The notes below the pieces were generated by a model. The model had not been told where the DNA came from and ran no database searches. It was given only the letters and a program-made list of their open reading frames with translations. The translations under genes were made by a program, and so were the position numbers. Positions 28,007-37,285 of a DNA stretch of 64,000 nt are shown here, in pieces. Source of the DNA: Falsiroseomonas sp. (GTDB lineage Bacteria > Pseudomonadota > Alphaproteobacteria > Acetobacterales > Acetobacteraceae); contig NZ_JAUYTS010000159.1 of assembly GCF_030695085.1 (NCBI RefSeq), forward strand, positions 1 through 64,000, given 5' to 3'. The first letter of the stretch is position 1. Every line of letters starts with the position of its first letter.

Positions 28007-29413
28007 TCAGACCACCGTCAGGCTTTCGCGGCGCAGCTGCACCGTCACCGCATCCAGCGCGCGCGCGGTACGGTCCACCATCGCATCCACCTCATCCGTC
28101 GTCATGATCAGCGGCGGGGAGAAGGCGATGGTGTCGTTGGCCAGGCCGCGCAGGATCACGCCCTCGGCCTCACCGGCCTTGGCAAGGCGCGGGCCGACCT
28201 TGGCGGAAGGCTCGAAGTTCTTGTGGTTGGCCTTGTCCGCCACCAGCTCGATCGCCGCCACCATGCCGATGCCGCGCACTTCGCCGACCAGCGGATGGCC
28301 CTCGAACCGCTCGCGCAGCAGCTTCTGCATGTGGCCACCGACGGTGCGGACATGCTCCACGATGTTCAGCTCGTCGTAGATCTTCAGCGTCTCCAGCGCG
28401 ACGGCGGCGGCGACGGGGTGGCCGGAATAGGTGAAGCCATGGCCCCAGGTGCCAATGGTGGCGGAGCCATCCGCCAGGCCCTGGAAGATCTTGTCGTTGA
28501 TGATGATGGCCGAGATCGGCAGGAAGGAGGCCGACAGCGCCTTGGCGCAGGTGATGATGTCCGGCGTGATGTTGTAGGTCTGGCAGCCCCAGTAGTTGCC
28601 GGTGCGCCCAAAGCCGCAGATCACCTCATCCGCCACGAACAGCACGTCGTATTTGCGAAGAACCGCCTGGATCTTCTCGAAATAGGTGGCGGGCGGCAGC
28701 ATCACGCCGCCGGCGCCCATCACGGGCTCGGCGAAGAAGGCGGCGACCGTCTCCGGCCCCTCGCGCAGGATGGTTTCCTCCAGCTCGGTGGCGAGGCGGG
28801 TCGCGAAATCCTCCTCCGTCTCGCCAGGCTTGGCGCCATGGTAGTGGTGCGGCGTCGAGACATGGATGATGCCGGCGATCGGCAGGTCGAACATCTTGTG
28901 GTTGGCCGGCAGGCCGGTCAGCGACCCGCTGGCGATGGTGATGCCGTGATAGGCCTTCAGCCGCGAGATGATCTTCTTCTTCTCGGGCCGGCCGATGGCG
29001 TTGTTGTAGTACCAGACCATCTTGATGGCGGTGTCGTTCGCCTCAGACCCGCTATTGGCATAGAACACCTTGCTCATCGGGCAGGGTGCGCGCTCGATCA
29101 GCATCTCGGACAGATCGATCAGCGGCTCATGCGATTTGGCGCCGAAGGCGTGGTAGAAGGGCAGCTTCAGCATCTGCTGATGCGCCACATCGGCCAGCCG
29201 CTTGCTGTCGAAGCCCAGCGCCGCGCACCACAGCCCGGCCACGCCCTCGATGTATTCCTTGCCCTGGTCATCCCACACCCGCACGCCTTCGCCACGCGTG
29301 ATCACCAGCGGGCCGTTCACGGCATGGGCGCGGTGGTCCGTGTAGGGGTGCAGGACATTCGCGATGTCACGGGCGGCGTTTGAATTGCGGGCCGCATTGG
29401 CGGGGGGCGTCAT
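28007..29413 (-). CDS. Class III pyridoxal-phosphate aminotransferase
   Basis: 468 residues from ATG 29413. The cofactor region LFVADEVICGFGRTGNYWG and the Schiff-base Lys in CAKALSASFLPISA (about residue 291) identify an omega-aminotransferase; YANSGSEANDTAIKM and HGFTYSGHPVAAAVALETL are further family blocks. Such enzymes move amino groups from omega-amino acids or polyamines to pyruvate or 2-oxoglutarate. The amine donor is not predictable. Divergent from the molybdoenzyme gene. Confidence 0.93.
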   Translation of the reverse strand: MTPPANAARNSNAARDIANVLHPYTDHRAHAVNGPLVITRGEGVRVWDDQGKEYIEGVAGLWCAALGFDSKRLADVAHQQMLKLPFYHAFGAKSHEPLIDLSEMLIERAPCPMSKVFYANSGSEANDTAIKMVWYYNNAIGRPEKKKIISRLKAYHGITIASGSLTGLPANHKMFDLPIAGIIHVSTPHHYHGAKPGETEEDFATRLATELEETILREGPETVAAFFAEPVMGAGGVMLPPATYFEKIQAVLRKYDVLFVADEVICGFGRTGNYWGCQTYNITPDIITCAKALSASFLPISAIIINDKIFQGLADGSATIGTWGHGFTYSGHPVAAAVALETLKIYDELNIVEHVRTVGGHMQKLLRERFEGHPLVGEVRGIGMVAAIELVADKANHKNFEPSAKVGPRLAKAGEAEGVILRGLANDTIAFSPPLIMTTDEVDAMVDRTARALDAVTVQLRRESLTVV

Positions 29414-29566
29414 GGCGCTCGGTATTCCTTGAGCAGGAGGTGGTCGTCTGCCCCGAAGCCTAGACCCTTTTTGCCCGAGTGGAAGCTCCGGGATCGACCT
29501 CGCGGCATTGCCGGTTGCCGCAGGCGGCCCCGGGCGCCAGATTGCCGGGATTGGAGAGCCTGACAC

Positions 29567-31891
29567 ATGACCGAGATCAAGCCGCATTCCTCCCATTGGG
29601 GCGCCTTCCAGGCGGTGGTGGAGGGCGGCCGGCTGGTCGAGGCGCGGCCCTTCGCACGGGACCCTTTCCCGGGCTCGCTATTGGCCTCGATGCCGGATGC
29701 GGTGCATGGCGCGGCGCGGATCGACCGGCCCTATATCCGCGCCGGCTGGCTGCGCGGCGAACGGCGCGGCGCCTCCCGCGGCGGTGACAATTTCGTGCCC
29801 GTCAGCTGGGACGAGGCGATCCGCCGCGTCGCGGAGGAAACCGCGCGCATCCGTGAGGAACATGGTGCGCCGAGCATCCTCGGCGGGTCCTATGGCTGGT
29901 CCTCCGCCGGGCGCTACCACCATGCGCGGACGCAGCTGCATCGCTTTCTCGGCCTGGGCGGCGGCTTCACCAGCCAGGTGACGAACTATTCCTACGGCGC
30001 CGGCATGACGCTGATGCCGCATATCCTCGGCACCAATGAGGTGATCCAGGGCCGCATCACCGACTGGCGCAGCATCGCCGGCAACACCAGGCTGATGCTG
30101 TGCCTGGGCGGGCTGCCGAAGAAGAACGGGCTGGTCACGGCGGGCGGCGGCGGCGCGCATGAATACCTGCCGCTGATGCGCCAGGCGGCGGAAGCCGGCG
30201 TGCGCTTCGTCAATATCTCGCCCTTCCGCGGCGATACGGAGGATTTCCTCAACGCGGAATGGGTGCCGATCCGGCCCAACACGGATGCCGCGCTGATCTT
30301 CGGCATGGCGCATGTGGTGCTGGAAGCCGGGCTGCAGGACAGCGCCTTCCTCGACCGCTGCACGGTAGGTTTCGACCGGTTCCGGGACTACGTGCTGGGT
30401 GCGACGGACGGCACGCCGAAAACCCCCGAATGGGCCGCCGCCATCACCGAAGTGCCGGTCGAGACCATCCGCCGCCTGGCGCTGGAGGCGGCAGGCAGCC
30501 CCACCATGTGCACCGCCACCTGGTCCATCCAGCGCGCCGAGCATGGCGAGCAGCCCTGGTGGGCGCTGGTCGCCTTCGCCGCGATGCTGGGCGGCATCGG
30601 CAAGCCGGGGCAGGGGATCGCCTTCGGCTATGGCAGCATCAACGGCATGGGCACGCCGCGTATCGACCTGCCCAGCGTCTCCGGTCCCTCGGTCCGCAAC
30701 CCGTGTGGCGCCTATATCCCGGTGGCGCGGGTGACGGAGCTGCTGGAGCGGCCGGGCGAGATCCTGCAATACAATGGCCGCGACCTGCTGCTGCCGGATA
30801 TCCGGATGATCTGGTGGGCCGGCGGCAACCCCTTCCACCACCACCAGGACCTCGGCCGGCTGCTGCGCGGCTGGAACCGGGCGGACACCGTCGTGGTGCA
30901 GGAACCCTGGTGGACCTCCGTCGCGCGCCATGCCGATATCGTGCTGCCAGCGACGACGACGCTGGAGCGCAACGACATCGGAAGCTCCTCCCGCGATCGC
31001 TTCGTCACCGCGATGCACCAGGCGATCGCGCCGGTCGGGCTGGCGCGCAACGACGTGGATATCCTGGCCGATCTGGCGGATGCCGCAGGCTTCCGCGCCG
31101 CCTTCACCGAACAGCGGGACGAGAGCGCCTGGCTCCAGCACATGTATGGCCGCTGGCGCCAGGCCTGCGCGAAGCAGGGGGTGGAGGTACCGGATTTCGA
31201 CAGTTTCTGGGCCGCCGGCCATGTCGAGATTCCGCCGCCCGAACAGGAGTACGTCCAGTTCGCGGATTTCGCGGAGGACCCGGAGGCCAATCCGCTCGAC
31301 ACCCCGACCGGCAAGGTCGAGATCTTCTCCGAGACCATCGCCAGCTTCGGCTATGCCGAAACCCCGGGCCACCCGGTCTGGCACGAGCCGACCGAGTATC
31401 TCGGCAGCCCCATGGCGGAAAAATACCCGCTGCACATGCTGTCCTTCCAGCCCTCCACCCGGCTGCACGGCCAGCTCGATAGCGGGCGCGTGGCGGCGGC
31501 GGACAAGATCCAGGGGCGGGAAAAGCTGCGGATGCACCCGGATGACGCGGCGGCGCGCGGCCTGACGGATGGCCAGGTGATCCGCGTGTTCAACGATCGC
31601 GGCGTCGTGGCGGCCGGCCTGCTGGTGACGCCGGATATCCGGCCCGGCGTGGTGGCGATGGCGACGGGCGCCTGGTGGAATCCGGAACGCCCGGGCGCCA
31701 CGGACAGCGCCTGCATCCATGGCAATGCGAATGTGCTGACACAGGATATCGGCACCTCGCGGCTCGGCCAGGGCTCCGCCGCGCAATCCTGCCTGGTGCA
31801 GATCGAGGCCTGGCCGGGCGAGTTGCCGCCGGTGACGGTGCACACGCCGCCGCCCGGCGCCCAGGCTCCGGCCCAGCCTCCGCTGCCGTGA
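29567..31891 (+). CDS. Molybdopterin oxidoreductase, DMSO/TMAO/biotin sulfoxide reductase type
   Basis: 774 residues. Begins directly with SSHWGAFQAVVEGGRL, without a Tat signal and without an N-terminal iron-sulfur motif, like the cytoplasmic BisC group. The molybdenum-ligating Ser lies in GSYGWSSAGRYHHA (about residue 112). Cofactor-binding blocks (WWAGGNPFHHHQDL, TATWSIQRAEHGEQPWW, and LRMHPDDAAARGL near the end) are intact. It probably reduces sulfoxides or N-oxides such as methionine or biotin sulfoxide. GGAGAG precedes the ATG. Stands alone; ends in a Pro-rich tail. Confidence 0.92.
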   Translation: MTEIKPHSSHWGAFQAVVEGGRLVEARPFARDPFPGSLLASMPDAVHGAARIDRPYIRAGWLRGERRGASRGGDNFVPVSWDEAIRRVAEETARIREEHGAPSILGGSYGWSSAGRYHHARTQLHRFLGLGGGFTSQVTNYSYGAGMTLMPHILGTNEVIQGRITDWRSIAGNTRLMLCLGGLPKKNGLVTAGGGGAHEYLPLMRQAAEAGVRFVNISPFRGDTEDFLNAEWVPIRPNTDAALIFGMAHVVLEAGLQDSAFLDRCTVGFDRFRDYVLGATDGTPKTPEWAAAITEVPVETIRRLALEAAGSPTMCTATWSIQRAEHGEQPWWALVAFAAMLGGIGKPGQGIAFGYGSINGMGTPRIDLPSVSGPSVRNPCGAYIPVARVTELLERPGEILQYNGRDLLLPDIRMIWWAGGNPFHHHQDLGRLLRGWNRADTVVVQEPWWTSVARHADIVLPATTTLERNDIGSSSRDRFVTAMHQAIAPVGLARNDVDILADLADAAGFRAAFTEQRDESAWLQHMYGRWRQACAKQGVEVPDFDSFWAAGHVEIPPPEQEYVQFADFAEDPEANPLDTPTGKVEIFSETIASFGYAETPGHPVWHEPTEYLGSPMAEKYPLHMLSFQPSTRLHGQLDSGRVAAADKIQGREKLRMHPDDAAARGLTDGQVIRVFNDRGVVAAGLLVTPDIRPGVVAMATGAWWNPERPGATDSACIHGNANVLTQDIGTSRLGQGSAAQSCLVQIEAWPGELPPVTVHTPPPGAQAPAQPPLP

Positions 31892-32032
31892 AGCTTCCGA
31901 GGCAGTCGCTGATTGTTGGGGACGCGGCGTGCTTCGGCGGGTAGATCGGGTCTCGCCGGGAGGCACGGCAAGCGATGACGACGTTGCTGAACGCAATATC
32001 GTCTTGACGTTGCGCCGGACGGCGAGCCGAAT

Positions 32033-32050
32033 GTGACAGATCCATGACAG
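32033..32050 (+). promoter_or_regulatory. Pho-box-like direct repeat upstream of phoX
   Basis: GTGACAG-ATCC-ATGACAG; on the complementary strand CTGTCAT-GGAT-CTGTCAC, which matches the PhoB box (two CTGTCAT heptamers separated by four bases) at 13 of 14 heptamer positions. It ends 37 bases before the phoX ATG. The orientation is opposite to the most common arrangement, where the heptamers read with the gene. PhoB activation under phosphate starvation is inferred. Confidence 0.65.
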
Positions 32051-32087
32051 CGCCTTGCAGGCGCGGCGGATCGGGGGAACGCACAAG

Positions 32088-34067
32088 ATGCCAAACAAAT
32101 CGGACACCGATCTCGATCCACCGGAGATCGAGGATATCGGCAGCAATCCGGCGCCCGGCCGCGGCCTCGGCGACATGATCGCGGCGCGCCTGACCCGTCG
32201 CGCCGCACTGCGCGGGCTTGCCGGCGCCGGCGCCGCCGCGGCGTTGACCGAGGCGCTGGTGACCGAGGCCATCGCCCAGCCGATGCCCGTGCCCATGCAG
32301 GGCGGGCCCTCCACCCTGACCTTCCCGGAGTTGCGCCACCAGCTCAGCCAGACCCAGGCGGTGGCCGAGGGGTATGAGGCGCAGATGGTGATCCGCTGGG
32401 GCGACCCGGTGCTGGAAGGCGCGCCGGCCTACGACCCGAAGGCGCAGACCAAGGAGGCGCAGGCAAAACAGTTTGGCTACAACAACGACTACCTGGACTA
32501 CTGGCCGCTTCCGGCCGGCAGCGGCAGCAGCGACCATGGGCTGCTTTGCGTGAACCACGAATACACCAACACCAACCTGATGTTCGAAGGCGTGGGTGAG
32601 GGCCGCGCCGCGCGTGGCCGGACCAATGCCGCGCAGGTCGGCATCGAGATCGCCGCCCATGGCATGACAGTGGTCGAGGTGAAGAAGGAGAACGGCACCT
32701 GGCGCAGCGTGCCGGGCGGCCGCTTCAACCGGCGCATCACCATGGAAACGCCGATGCGCGTCAGCGGCCCTGCCGCCGGGCATCCGCGCCTGCAAACCAG
32801 GGCGGACCCGTCCGGCACGCGGGTGCTCGGCACGCTCAACAACTGCGCCGGCGGCAACACCCCGTGGGGCACCGTCATCACGGCGGAGGAGAACTTCAAC
32901 AACTACTTCGGCGGCGCCGCGGCCGAGACCGACCCGCAGGCCGAGGCCTACAAGCGCTACGGCATCCAGAAGGACGCGACCTGGTCCTGGGGCCGGCATG
33001 TCGAGCGCTTCGACCTCGACAAGGAACCGAACGAGCCGAACCGCTTCGGCTGGGTGGTGGAGTTCGATCCCTACGACCCCGAGAGCGTGCCGGTGAAGCG
33101 CACCGCGCTCGGCCGCTTCAAGCATGAGGGCGCGACCCATGCGGTGAGCCACGATGGCCGCGTCGCCTTCTACATGGGCGACGATGAGCGCTTCGAGTTC
33201 CTGTACAAATTCGTCACCGCACGCCCCTGGAACCGGGACAACCCCGCCGCCAACCGGGACCTGATGGACGAGGGCACGCTCTACGTCGCGCAATTCGCCG
33301 AGCGCGGGCGGATGCGCTGGCTGCCATTGGTGCATGGCACGGGGCCGCTGACCGCCGAGAACGGCTTCGCCAACCAGGCCGACGTGGTGATCGAGGCGCG
33401 CCGCGCCGCGACGCTCGCCGGCGCCACGCCGATGGACCGGCCGGAGGATGTGGAGACCAATCCGGTCAACGGCCGGGTCTATGTGATGTTGACCAACAAC
33501 AGCCGCCGCACGCCGCAGCAGGTGGGGCCCGCCAACGCCCGCGCCGCCAACCTGCACGGCCATGTGGTGGAGGTGATACCGCCCGGCGCCGGCACCCCGC
33601 AGGTGGACCACACGGCGACCGAGGCGCGGTGGGAGGTCTTCATCGCCGCCGGCAAGCCAGGCATCGACCCAGGCACCCGCTACCACCGCGCCACCAGCGA
33701 GACCGGCGGCTGGCTGTCCTGCCCCGATAACGTCGCCTTCGACAGCAAGGGCCGGATCTGGATCTCGACCGACGGTGCCCCGGTCGCGGCCGGCATCGCG
33801 GATGGCATCTGGGCCGCCGACACCGACGGCCACGGCCGCGCCCTGACGCGGCTGTTCTACCAGGCGCCGACCGGGGCGGAGGTCTGCGGGCCGCGATTCA
33901 CGCCGGATGACCGGACGTTGTTCCTGGCGATCCAGCATCCCGGCGAGGACCCGGGCAGCACCTATGAGCGCCCCTCCACCCGCTGGCCCGACTTCAAGGA
34001 GGGCGAGCCGCCAAGGCCTTCGGTCATCGCCATCGTCAAGAAGGACGGCGGCGAGATCGGCAGCTGA
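32088..34067 (+). CDS. phoX: PhoX-family (DUF839) alkaline phosphatase
   Basis: 659 residues from ATG 32088 with GGGGAAC upstream. A Tat-type signal (LTRRAALRGLAGAGAAAALTEAL, near residues 45-68) precedes the DUF839 beta-propeller: GLLCVNHEYTNTNLMF, NNCAGGNTPWGTVITAEENFNNYF, GWVVEFDPYDP, KHEGATHAVSHDGRVAFYMGDDERFEFLYKFV, CPDNVAFDSKGRIWISTDG. These carry the Ca/Fe-binding acidic residues of PhoX. It would release phosphate from organic esters in the periplasm, in keeping with the Pho-box-like site upstream. Confidence 0.92.
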   Translation: MPNKSDTDLDPPEIEDIGSNPAPGRGLGDMIAARLTRRAALRGLAGAGAAAALTEALVTEAIAQPMPVPMQGGPSTLTFPELRHQLSQTQAVAEGYEAQMVIRWGDPVLEGAPAYDPKAQTKEAQAKQFGYNNDYLDYWPLPAGSGSSDHGLLCVNHEYTNTNLMFEGVGEGRAARGRTNAAQVGIEIAAHGMTVVEVKKENGTWRSVPGGRFNRRITMETPMRVSGPAAGHPRLQTRADPSGTRVLGTLNNCAGGNTPWGTVITAEENFNNYFGGAAAETDPQAEAYKRYGIQKDATWSWGRHVERFDLDKEPNEPNRFGWVVEFDPYDPESVPVKRTALGRFKHEGATHAVSHDGRVAFYMGDDERFEFLYKFVTARPWNRDNPAANRDLMDEGTLYVAQFAERGRMRWLPLVHGTGPLTAENGFANQADVVIEARRAATLAGATPMDRPEDVETNPVNGRVYVMLTNNSRRTPQQVGPANARAANLHGHVVEVIPPGAGTPQVDHTATEARWEVFIAAGKPGIDPGTRYHRATSETGGWLSCPDNVAFDSKGRIWISTDGAPVAAGIADGIWAADTDGHGRALTRLFYQAPTGAEVCGPRFTPDDRTLFLAIQHPGEDPGSTYERPSTRWPDFKEGEPPRPSVIAIVKKDGGEIGS

Positions 34068-34076
34068 GGCGGCGGG

Positions 34077-34100
34077 CGCCCCCGGCACGCGCCGGGGGCG
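34077..34100. terminator. Bidirectional hairpin between phoX and the second Bug gene
   Basis: A perfect 10-bp stem CGCCCCCGGC/GCCGGGGGCG (34077-34086 with 34091-34100) with loop ACGC, placed between convergent stop codons. Confidence 0.7.
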
Positions 34101-34106
34101 GCCCTG

Positions 34107-35081
34107 CTACTGCACCGTAATCCCCTTGGCCCGCACCACCTCGCTCCACCGCGCCAGGTCGCTTTCCATCACCGCCGCGAGCGCCGCGCCATCGCCACCC
34201 ACAGGCGTTGCGCCCTGCTGCACGAAGCGGGCGCGGACTTCCGGATTGGCCAGCACCTTGTCCACCTCGCCGCGGATCTGCGCGACCAGTGCAGGGTCCA
34301 TCCCGCGCGGGCCGAGCAGCCCGTACCAGAAGGAATAGGTGAATTCGAAGCCGAGCTCCTTCGCCGTCGGCACATCCGGCAGCGCGGGAATCCGCCCACC
34401 CGTGGTGCCGATGGCGATCGCCCGCGCCCGGCCATCCCGCACCGCGCCGAGCACGGTGGGAGGCGCCGCGATCAACAGGCCGACGCGGCCGGCCAGCAGA
34501 TCGAGGAAGGCCGGCCCCATGCCGCGATAGGGCACATGGGTCAGCCGGATCCCGGCAATGTCCTGCAGGTATTCGGTATAGAGATGCGGGGAGGAGCCGG
34601 AGCCCATCGAGCCATAGAAATTCGCGTCCGCCGCCTGGCCGCGCGCCGCATCGACATAGTCGCGCAGGCTGCGGATGGGCGAATTGCCGGGCACCACGAA
34701 GACGGTCGGGTAGTCCACCATCAGCGAGATCGGCGTGAAATCCGTCCGCACATCGAAGCCGAGATTGGGATAGAGCGGCGGCGCGGTGGCGAGCGAATTG
34801 TCGGTCAGCAGCAGCGTCGTGCCGTCATTGGCCGAGCGCACCACATTGGTCCAGCCAATGATGCCGCCGCCGCCGGAGCGGTTGTCCACGGTGAAATTGC
34901 CGCCGGTCTGTTCCCCCAGCTTCTGCGCCAGCAGCCGCGCGACGAAGTCGCTAGTGCCGCCGGGCGGGTAGGTCACCAGGATGCGGACCTGGCGGTTGCC
35001 CGGCCAGGGGGCTTGCTGGGCGAGGGCCGGAGCCACGGCCAGCAATGCGGCGGCGGCACCCAGCAGAATTCGGCGGAACAT
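34107..35081 (-). CDS. Bug/TctC-family periplasmic receptor
   Basis: 324 residues from ATG 35081 with AAGGAG upstream. A Sec signal (FRRILLGAAAALLAVAPALAQ) is followed by RQVRILVTYPPGGTSDFVARLLAQKLGEQTGG and VDNRSGGGGIIGWTNVVRSANDGTTLL, the two Bug hallmarks. It is only distantly like the first Bug protein in this window. No TctA/TctB permease genes are near; ligand unknown, probably a carboxylate. Downstream of, and reading with, the MetE-like gene. Confidence 0.93.
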   Translation of the reverse strand: MFRRILLGAAAALLAVAPALAQQAPWPGNRQVRILVTYPPGGTSDFVARLLAQKLGEQTGGNFTVDNRSGGGGIIGWTNVVRSANDGTTLLLTDNSLATAPPLYPNLGFDVRTDFTPISLMVDYPTVFVVPGNSPIRSLRDYVDAARGQAADANFYGSMGSGSSPHLYTEYLQDIAGIRLTHVPYRGMGPAFLDLLAGRVGLLIAAPPTVLGAVRDGRARAIAIGTTGGRIPALPDVPTAKELGFEFTYSFWYGLLGPRGMDPALVAQIRGEVDKVLANPEVRARFVQQGATPVGGDGAALAAVMESDLARWSEVVRAKGITVQ

Positions 35082-35167
35082 GGCGTTTCTCTCCTTGGCA
35101 GGCTCGGCCGGTTTCGGCCCTGGTTTTGGTTGAGGCTTCGGGCGCCGGATGGTGCAGAGCCAGCACA

Positions 35168-36337
35168 TCAGGGGCGCAGCCTTTCGGTCGCGAGCCGCGC
35201 GCCATCCGCCATGCTGCGCAGCTTCGCCCACACCACATCGGCGGAGACGCGGCCGCGGCCGGCGGCGGTGTCGAAGCCGCAATCGGTGCCGGCCAGCAGG
35301 CGCTTCGGATCGCCCAGGCTGTCGGCGATCCGCTCCAGCCGTTCGGCCACCACTTCCGGGTGCTCGACGAAATTGGTCAGCGTGTCGATCACGCCGGCGA
35401 CGAGGACCTGGTCCTCGGCCAGCGGGTGCGTGCGGAACAGCCGGTGCTCATGCGCGTGGCGCGGATTGGCGAAGGGCAGCACGAAGCCGCCCACCTTGGC
35501 GTGCAGGATGGTGGGCAGGATGTCCTCCAGCGGCACATCGGCATCATGCGGGCCTTCGTAATTGCCCCAGCAGACATGCAGGCGGATGCGGTCCTTCGGC
35601 AAACCCTCGATGGCGCGGTTGATGGCGGTGATGACGCGCTCGCAGAAGCCGATGAAATCCGACAGCGGCCGGTCCTGGTAGGAGGCGTGGCGTTCTAGTG
35701 CCAGGTCCGGGCAATCCAGTTGCAGGATGAAGCCGGCATCCAGGATGGCGGCATATTCCTGCCGCAGCGCGGTCGCCAGCGCCGCCAGATAGGCTTCCTC
35801 CGTGTCGTAGTGCTTGTTCTGCACCACGGCGGCGACGATGCCGGGCGAGGGCGCGGCCAGGAACGCCTCCCGGTACTGCCCTTTGGCGGGCGCCAGGGCG
35901 CGGGCGAATTCGGCGCATTCGGCGCCCATCGCGGCATCGCCGATATAGGTCACGTCACCCACCGCGGCGGGCAGGTTCGCCGTCATGCTCGCCGTCTCCT
36001 TGCCCGCGCTGGCGGCCTGGAGGTCGGCCTTGAACTCCGGATAGGCGTCGATGTCCTGCCAGCCGCCGCGCAGGCTTTCCCCGCCGAGGCCGGTCAGGCG
36101 ATCGCGCAGATACAGCACGAAGGATTCGCGGCCCTGCTCGCCATTATTGGGGATGTCGATGCCGGCGGCGATCTGCTTCGGCACGATGGCGGCCACCGCC
36201 GCCTGCGCCGCCGCTTCCAGCTCCGCCGCATCAACTGGCTCGCCGCGGGCGCGGCGGGCGTGCAGGCGCGTCAGGGCGCGTGGGCGCGGCAGGCTGCCGG
36301 TATGGGTTGTCAGGATGCGGTCCGCACCGATGGCCAT
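35168..36337 (-). CDS. MetE-like cobalamin-independent methyltransferase family protein
   Basis: 389 residues. TTHTGSLPRPRAL at the start, ILQLDCPDLALERH, RLHVCWGNYEGPHDADVPLEDI and LLAGTDCGFDT are blocks of the C-terminal (catalytic) half of MetE, including the zinc-type Cys/His positions (HVCWGN and TDCGF). The N-terminal half of true MetE is missing, so this belongs to the single-domain group acting on other thiol or methyl donors. Reaction not predictable. It follows the ABC permease genes in the same direction. Confidence 0.88.
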   Translation of the reverse strand: MAIGADRILTTHTGSLPRPRALTRLHARRARGEPVDAAELEAAAQAAVAAIVPKQIAAGIDIPNNGEQGRESFVLYLRDRLTGLGGESLRGGWQDIDAYPEFKADLQAASAGKETASMTANLPAAVGDVTYIGDAAMGAECAEFARALAPAKGQYREAFLAAPSPGIVAAVVQNKHYDTEEAYLAALATALRQEYAAILDAGFILQLDCPDLALERHASYQDRPLSDFIGFCERVITAINRAIEGLPKDRIRLHVCWGNYEGPHDADVPLEDILPTILHAKVGGFVLPFANPRHAHEHRLFRTHPLAEDQVLVAGVIDTLTNFVEHPEVVAERLERIADSLGDPKRLLAGTDCGFDTAAGRGRVSADVVWAKLRSMADGARLATERLRP

Positions 36338-36363
36338 GGCTTTTCCCCCGAATTGGGAAAACC

Positions 36364-37179
36364 TTACCGCCGCAGCCCGTCCGCCACCAGGGTGCAGCCC
36401 GCCACCGCCATCAGGATGGCCAGCCCCGGCCAGACCGCGACCCAGGGCGCGCTGAACACCAGGTCCTGCGCATTGGCCAGCATATTGCCCCAGCTCGCCG
36501 CCGGCGGCGCGATGCCGAGGCCGAGGAAACTCAGCGTGCTCTCGGCCAGGATGGCGCCCGCCACGGTCAGCGCCGCGGCGATGGCGATGGGGCCGGCGAT
36601 GTTGGGCAGCACGTGCCGCAGCAGCACGCGAAGCTCCGAGGCACCGAGCGCGCGCGCCGCCCGCACATAATCCCGCGCCAGCACGGAGAGCGCCGCCGCC
36701 CGCGAAAGTCGCGCCACACCGACCCAGCCGAAGACGGACAGGATGGCGACGATGCGGATGATGTCCGACGCGGCCTCTCCGCGCGGCAGCCCGATCCGCC
36801 CGGTATCGGCGGCGGCCAGCACCACCAGCACCGGCAAGGCGGGCAGGGCGAGCATGCCATCCGCCAGCCGCATCAGCACCGCATCCACCACGCCGCCGCG
36901 CCAGGCCGCGAGCAGCCCGATGCCGGTGCCGATCACCGTCGCCGCCACCGCCGTGGCCACCCCGACGGCCAGCGACACCCGCGCGCCTTCCAGCAGCCGC
37001 AGCAGCACATCCCGCCCGAGATCATCGGTGCCGAGCGGGTTGGTGGCGGAGGATGGGGCGAAGCGGTTGAACAGATCGGGCGCGAAGGGATCGAGGCCGA
37101 GCCAAGCCGCGATCCAGGGCGCCGCGATGCCGCCAGCCGCCAGCAGGCCGAGCAGGAGAAGACCGAAGCGGAGCCTCAT
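36364..37179 (-). CDS. Peptide-type ABC transporter permease (DppC-like)
   Basis: 271 residues from ATG 37179. About six membrane helices; the N-terminus RLRFGLLLLGLLAAGGIAAPWIA is followed by FAPSSATNPLGTDDLGRDVLLRLLEGARVSL, diagnostic of DppC/OppC. The EAA loop contains YVRAARALGASELRVLLRHVLPN. Together with the DppB-like permease and the binding protein it forms an importer for peptides or similar solutes. Genes for the two ATPases are not present here. Confidence 0.92.
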   Translation of the reverse strand: MRLRFGLLLLGLLAAGGIAAPWIAAWLGLDPFAPDLFNRFAPSSATNPLGTDDLGRDVLLRLLEGARVSLAVGVATAVAATVIGTGIGLLAAWRGGVVDAVLMRLADGMLALPALPVLVVLAAADTGRIGLPRGEAASDIIRIVAILSVFGWVGVARLSRAAALSVLARDYVRAARALGASELRVLLRHVLPNIAGPIAIAAALTVAGAILAESTLSFLGLGIAPPAASWGNMLANAQDLVFSAPWVAVWPGLAILMAVAGCTLVADGLRR

Positions 37180-37244
37180 GCCCACTTCGCCTGCAAGGGG
37201 GAGCCGGGCCGAATCGTCGCACCCGCGCCGACCCCCCACCCCGA

Positions 37245-37268
37245 CCCTCCCCCCTCATGGGGGGGAGG
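37245..37268. repeat. C-run/G-run palindrome between dppC-like and dppB-like genes
   Basis: CCCTCCCCCC/GGGGGGAGGG (37245-37254 with 37260-37269, loop about TCATG). It lies inside an operon rather than at its end and resembles the hairpin at 27971. It may be a dispersed palindromic element that stabilises or attenuates the polycistronic RNA. Confidence 0.55.
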
Positions 37269-37285
37269 GAGACGTGCACCGATCC

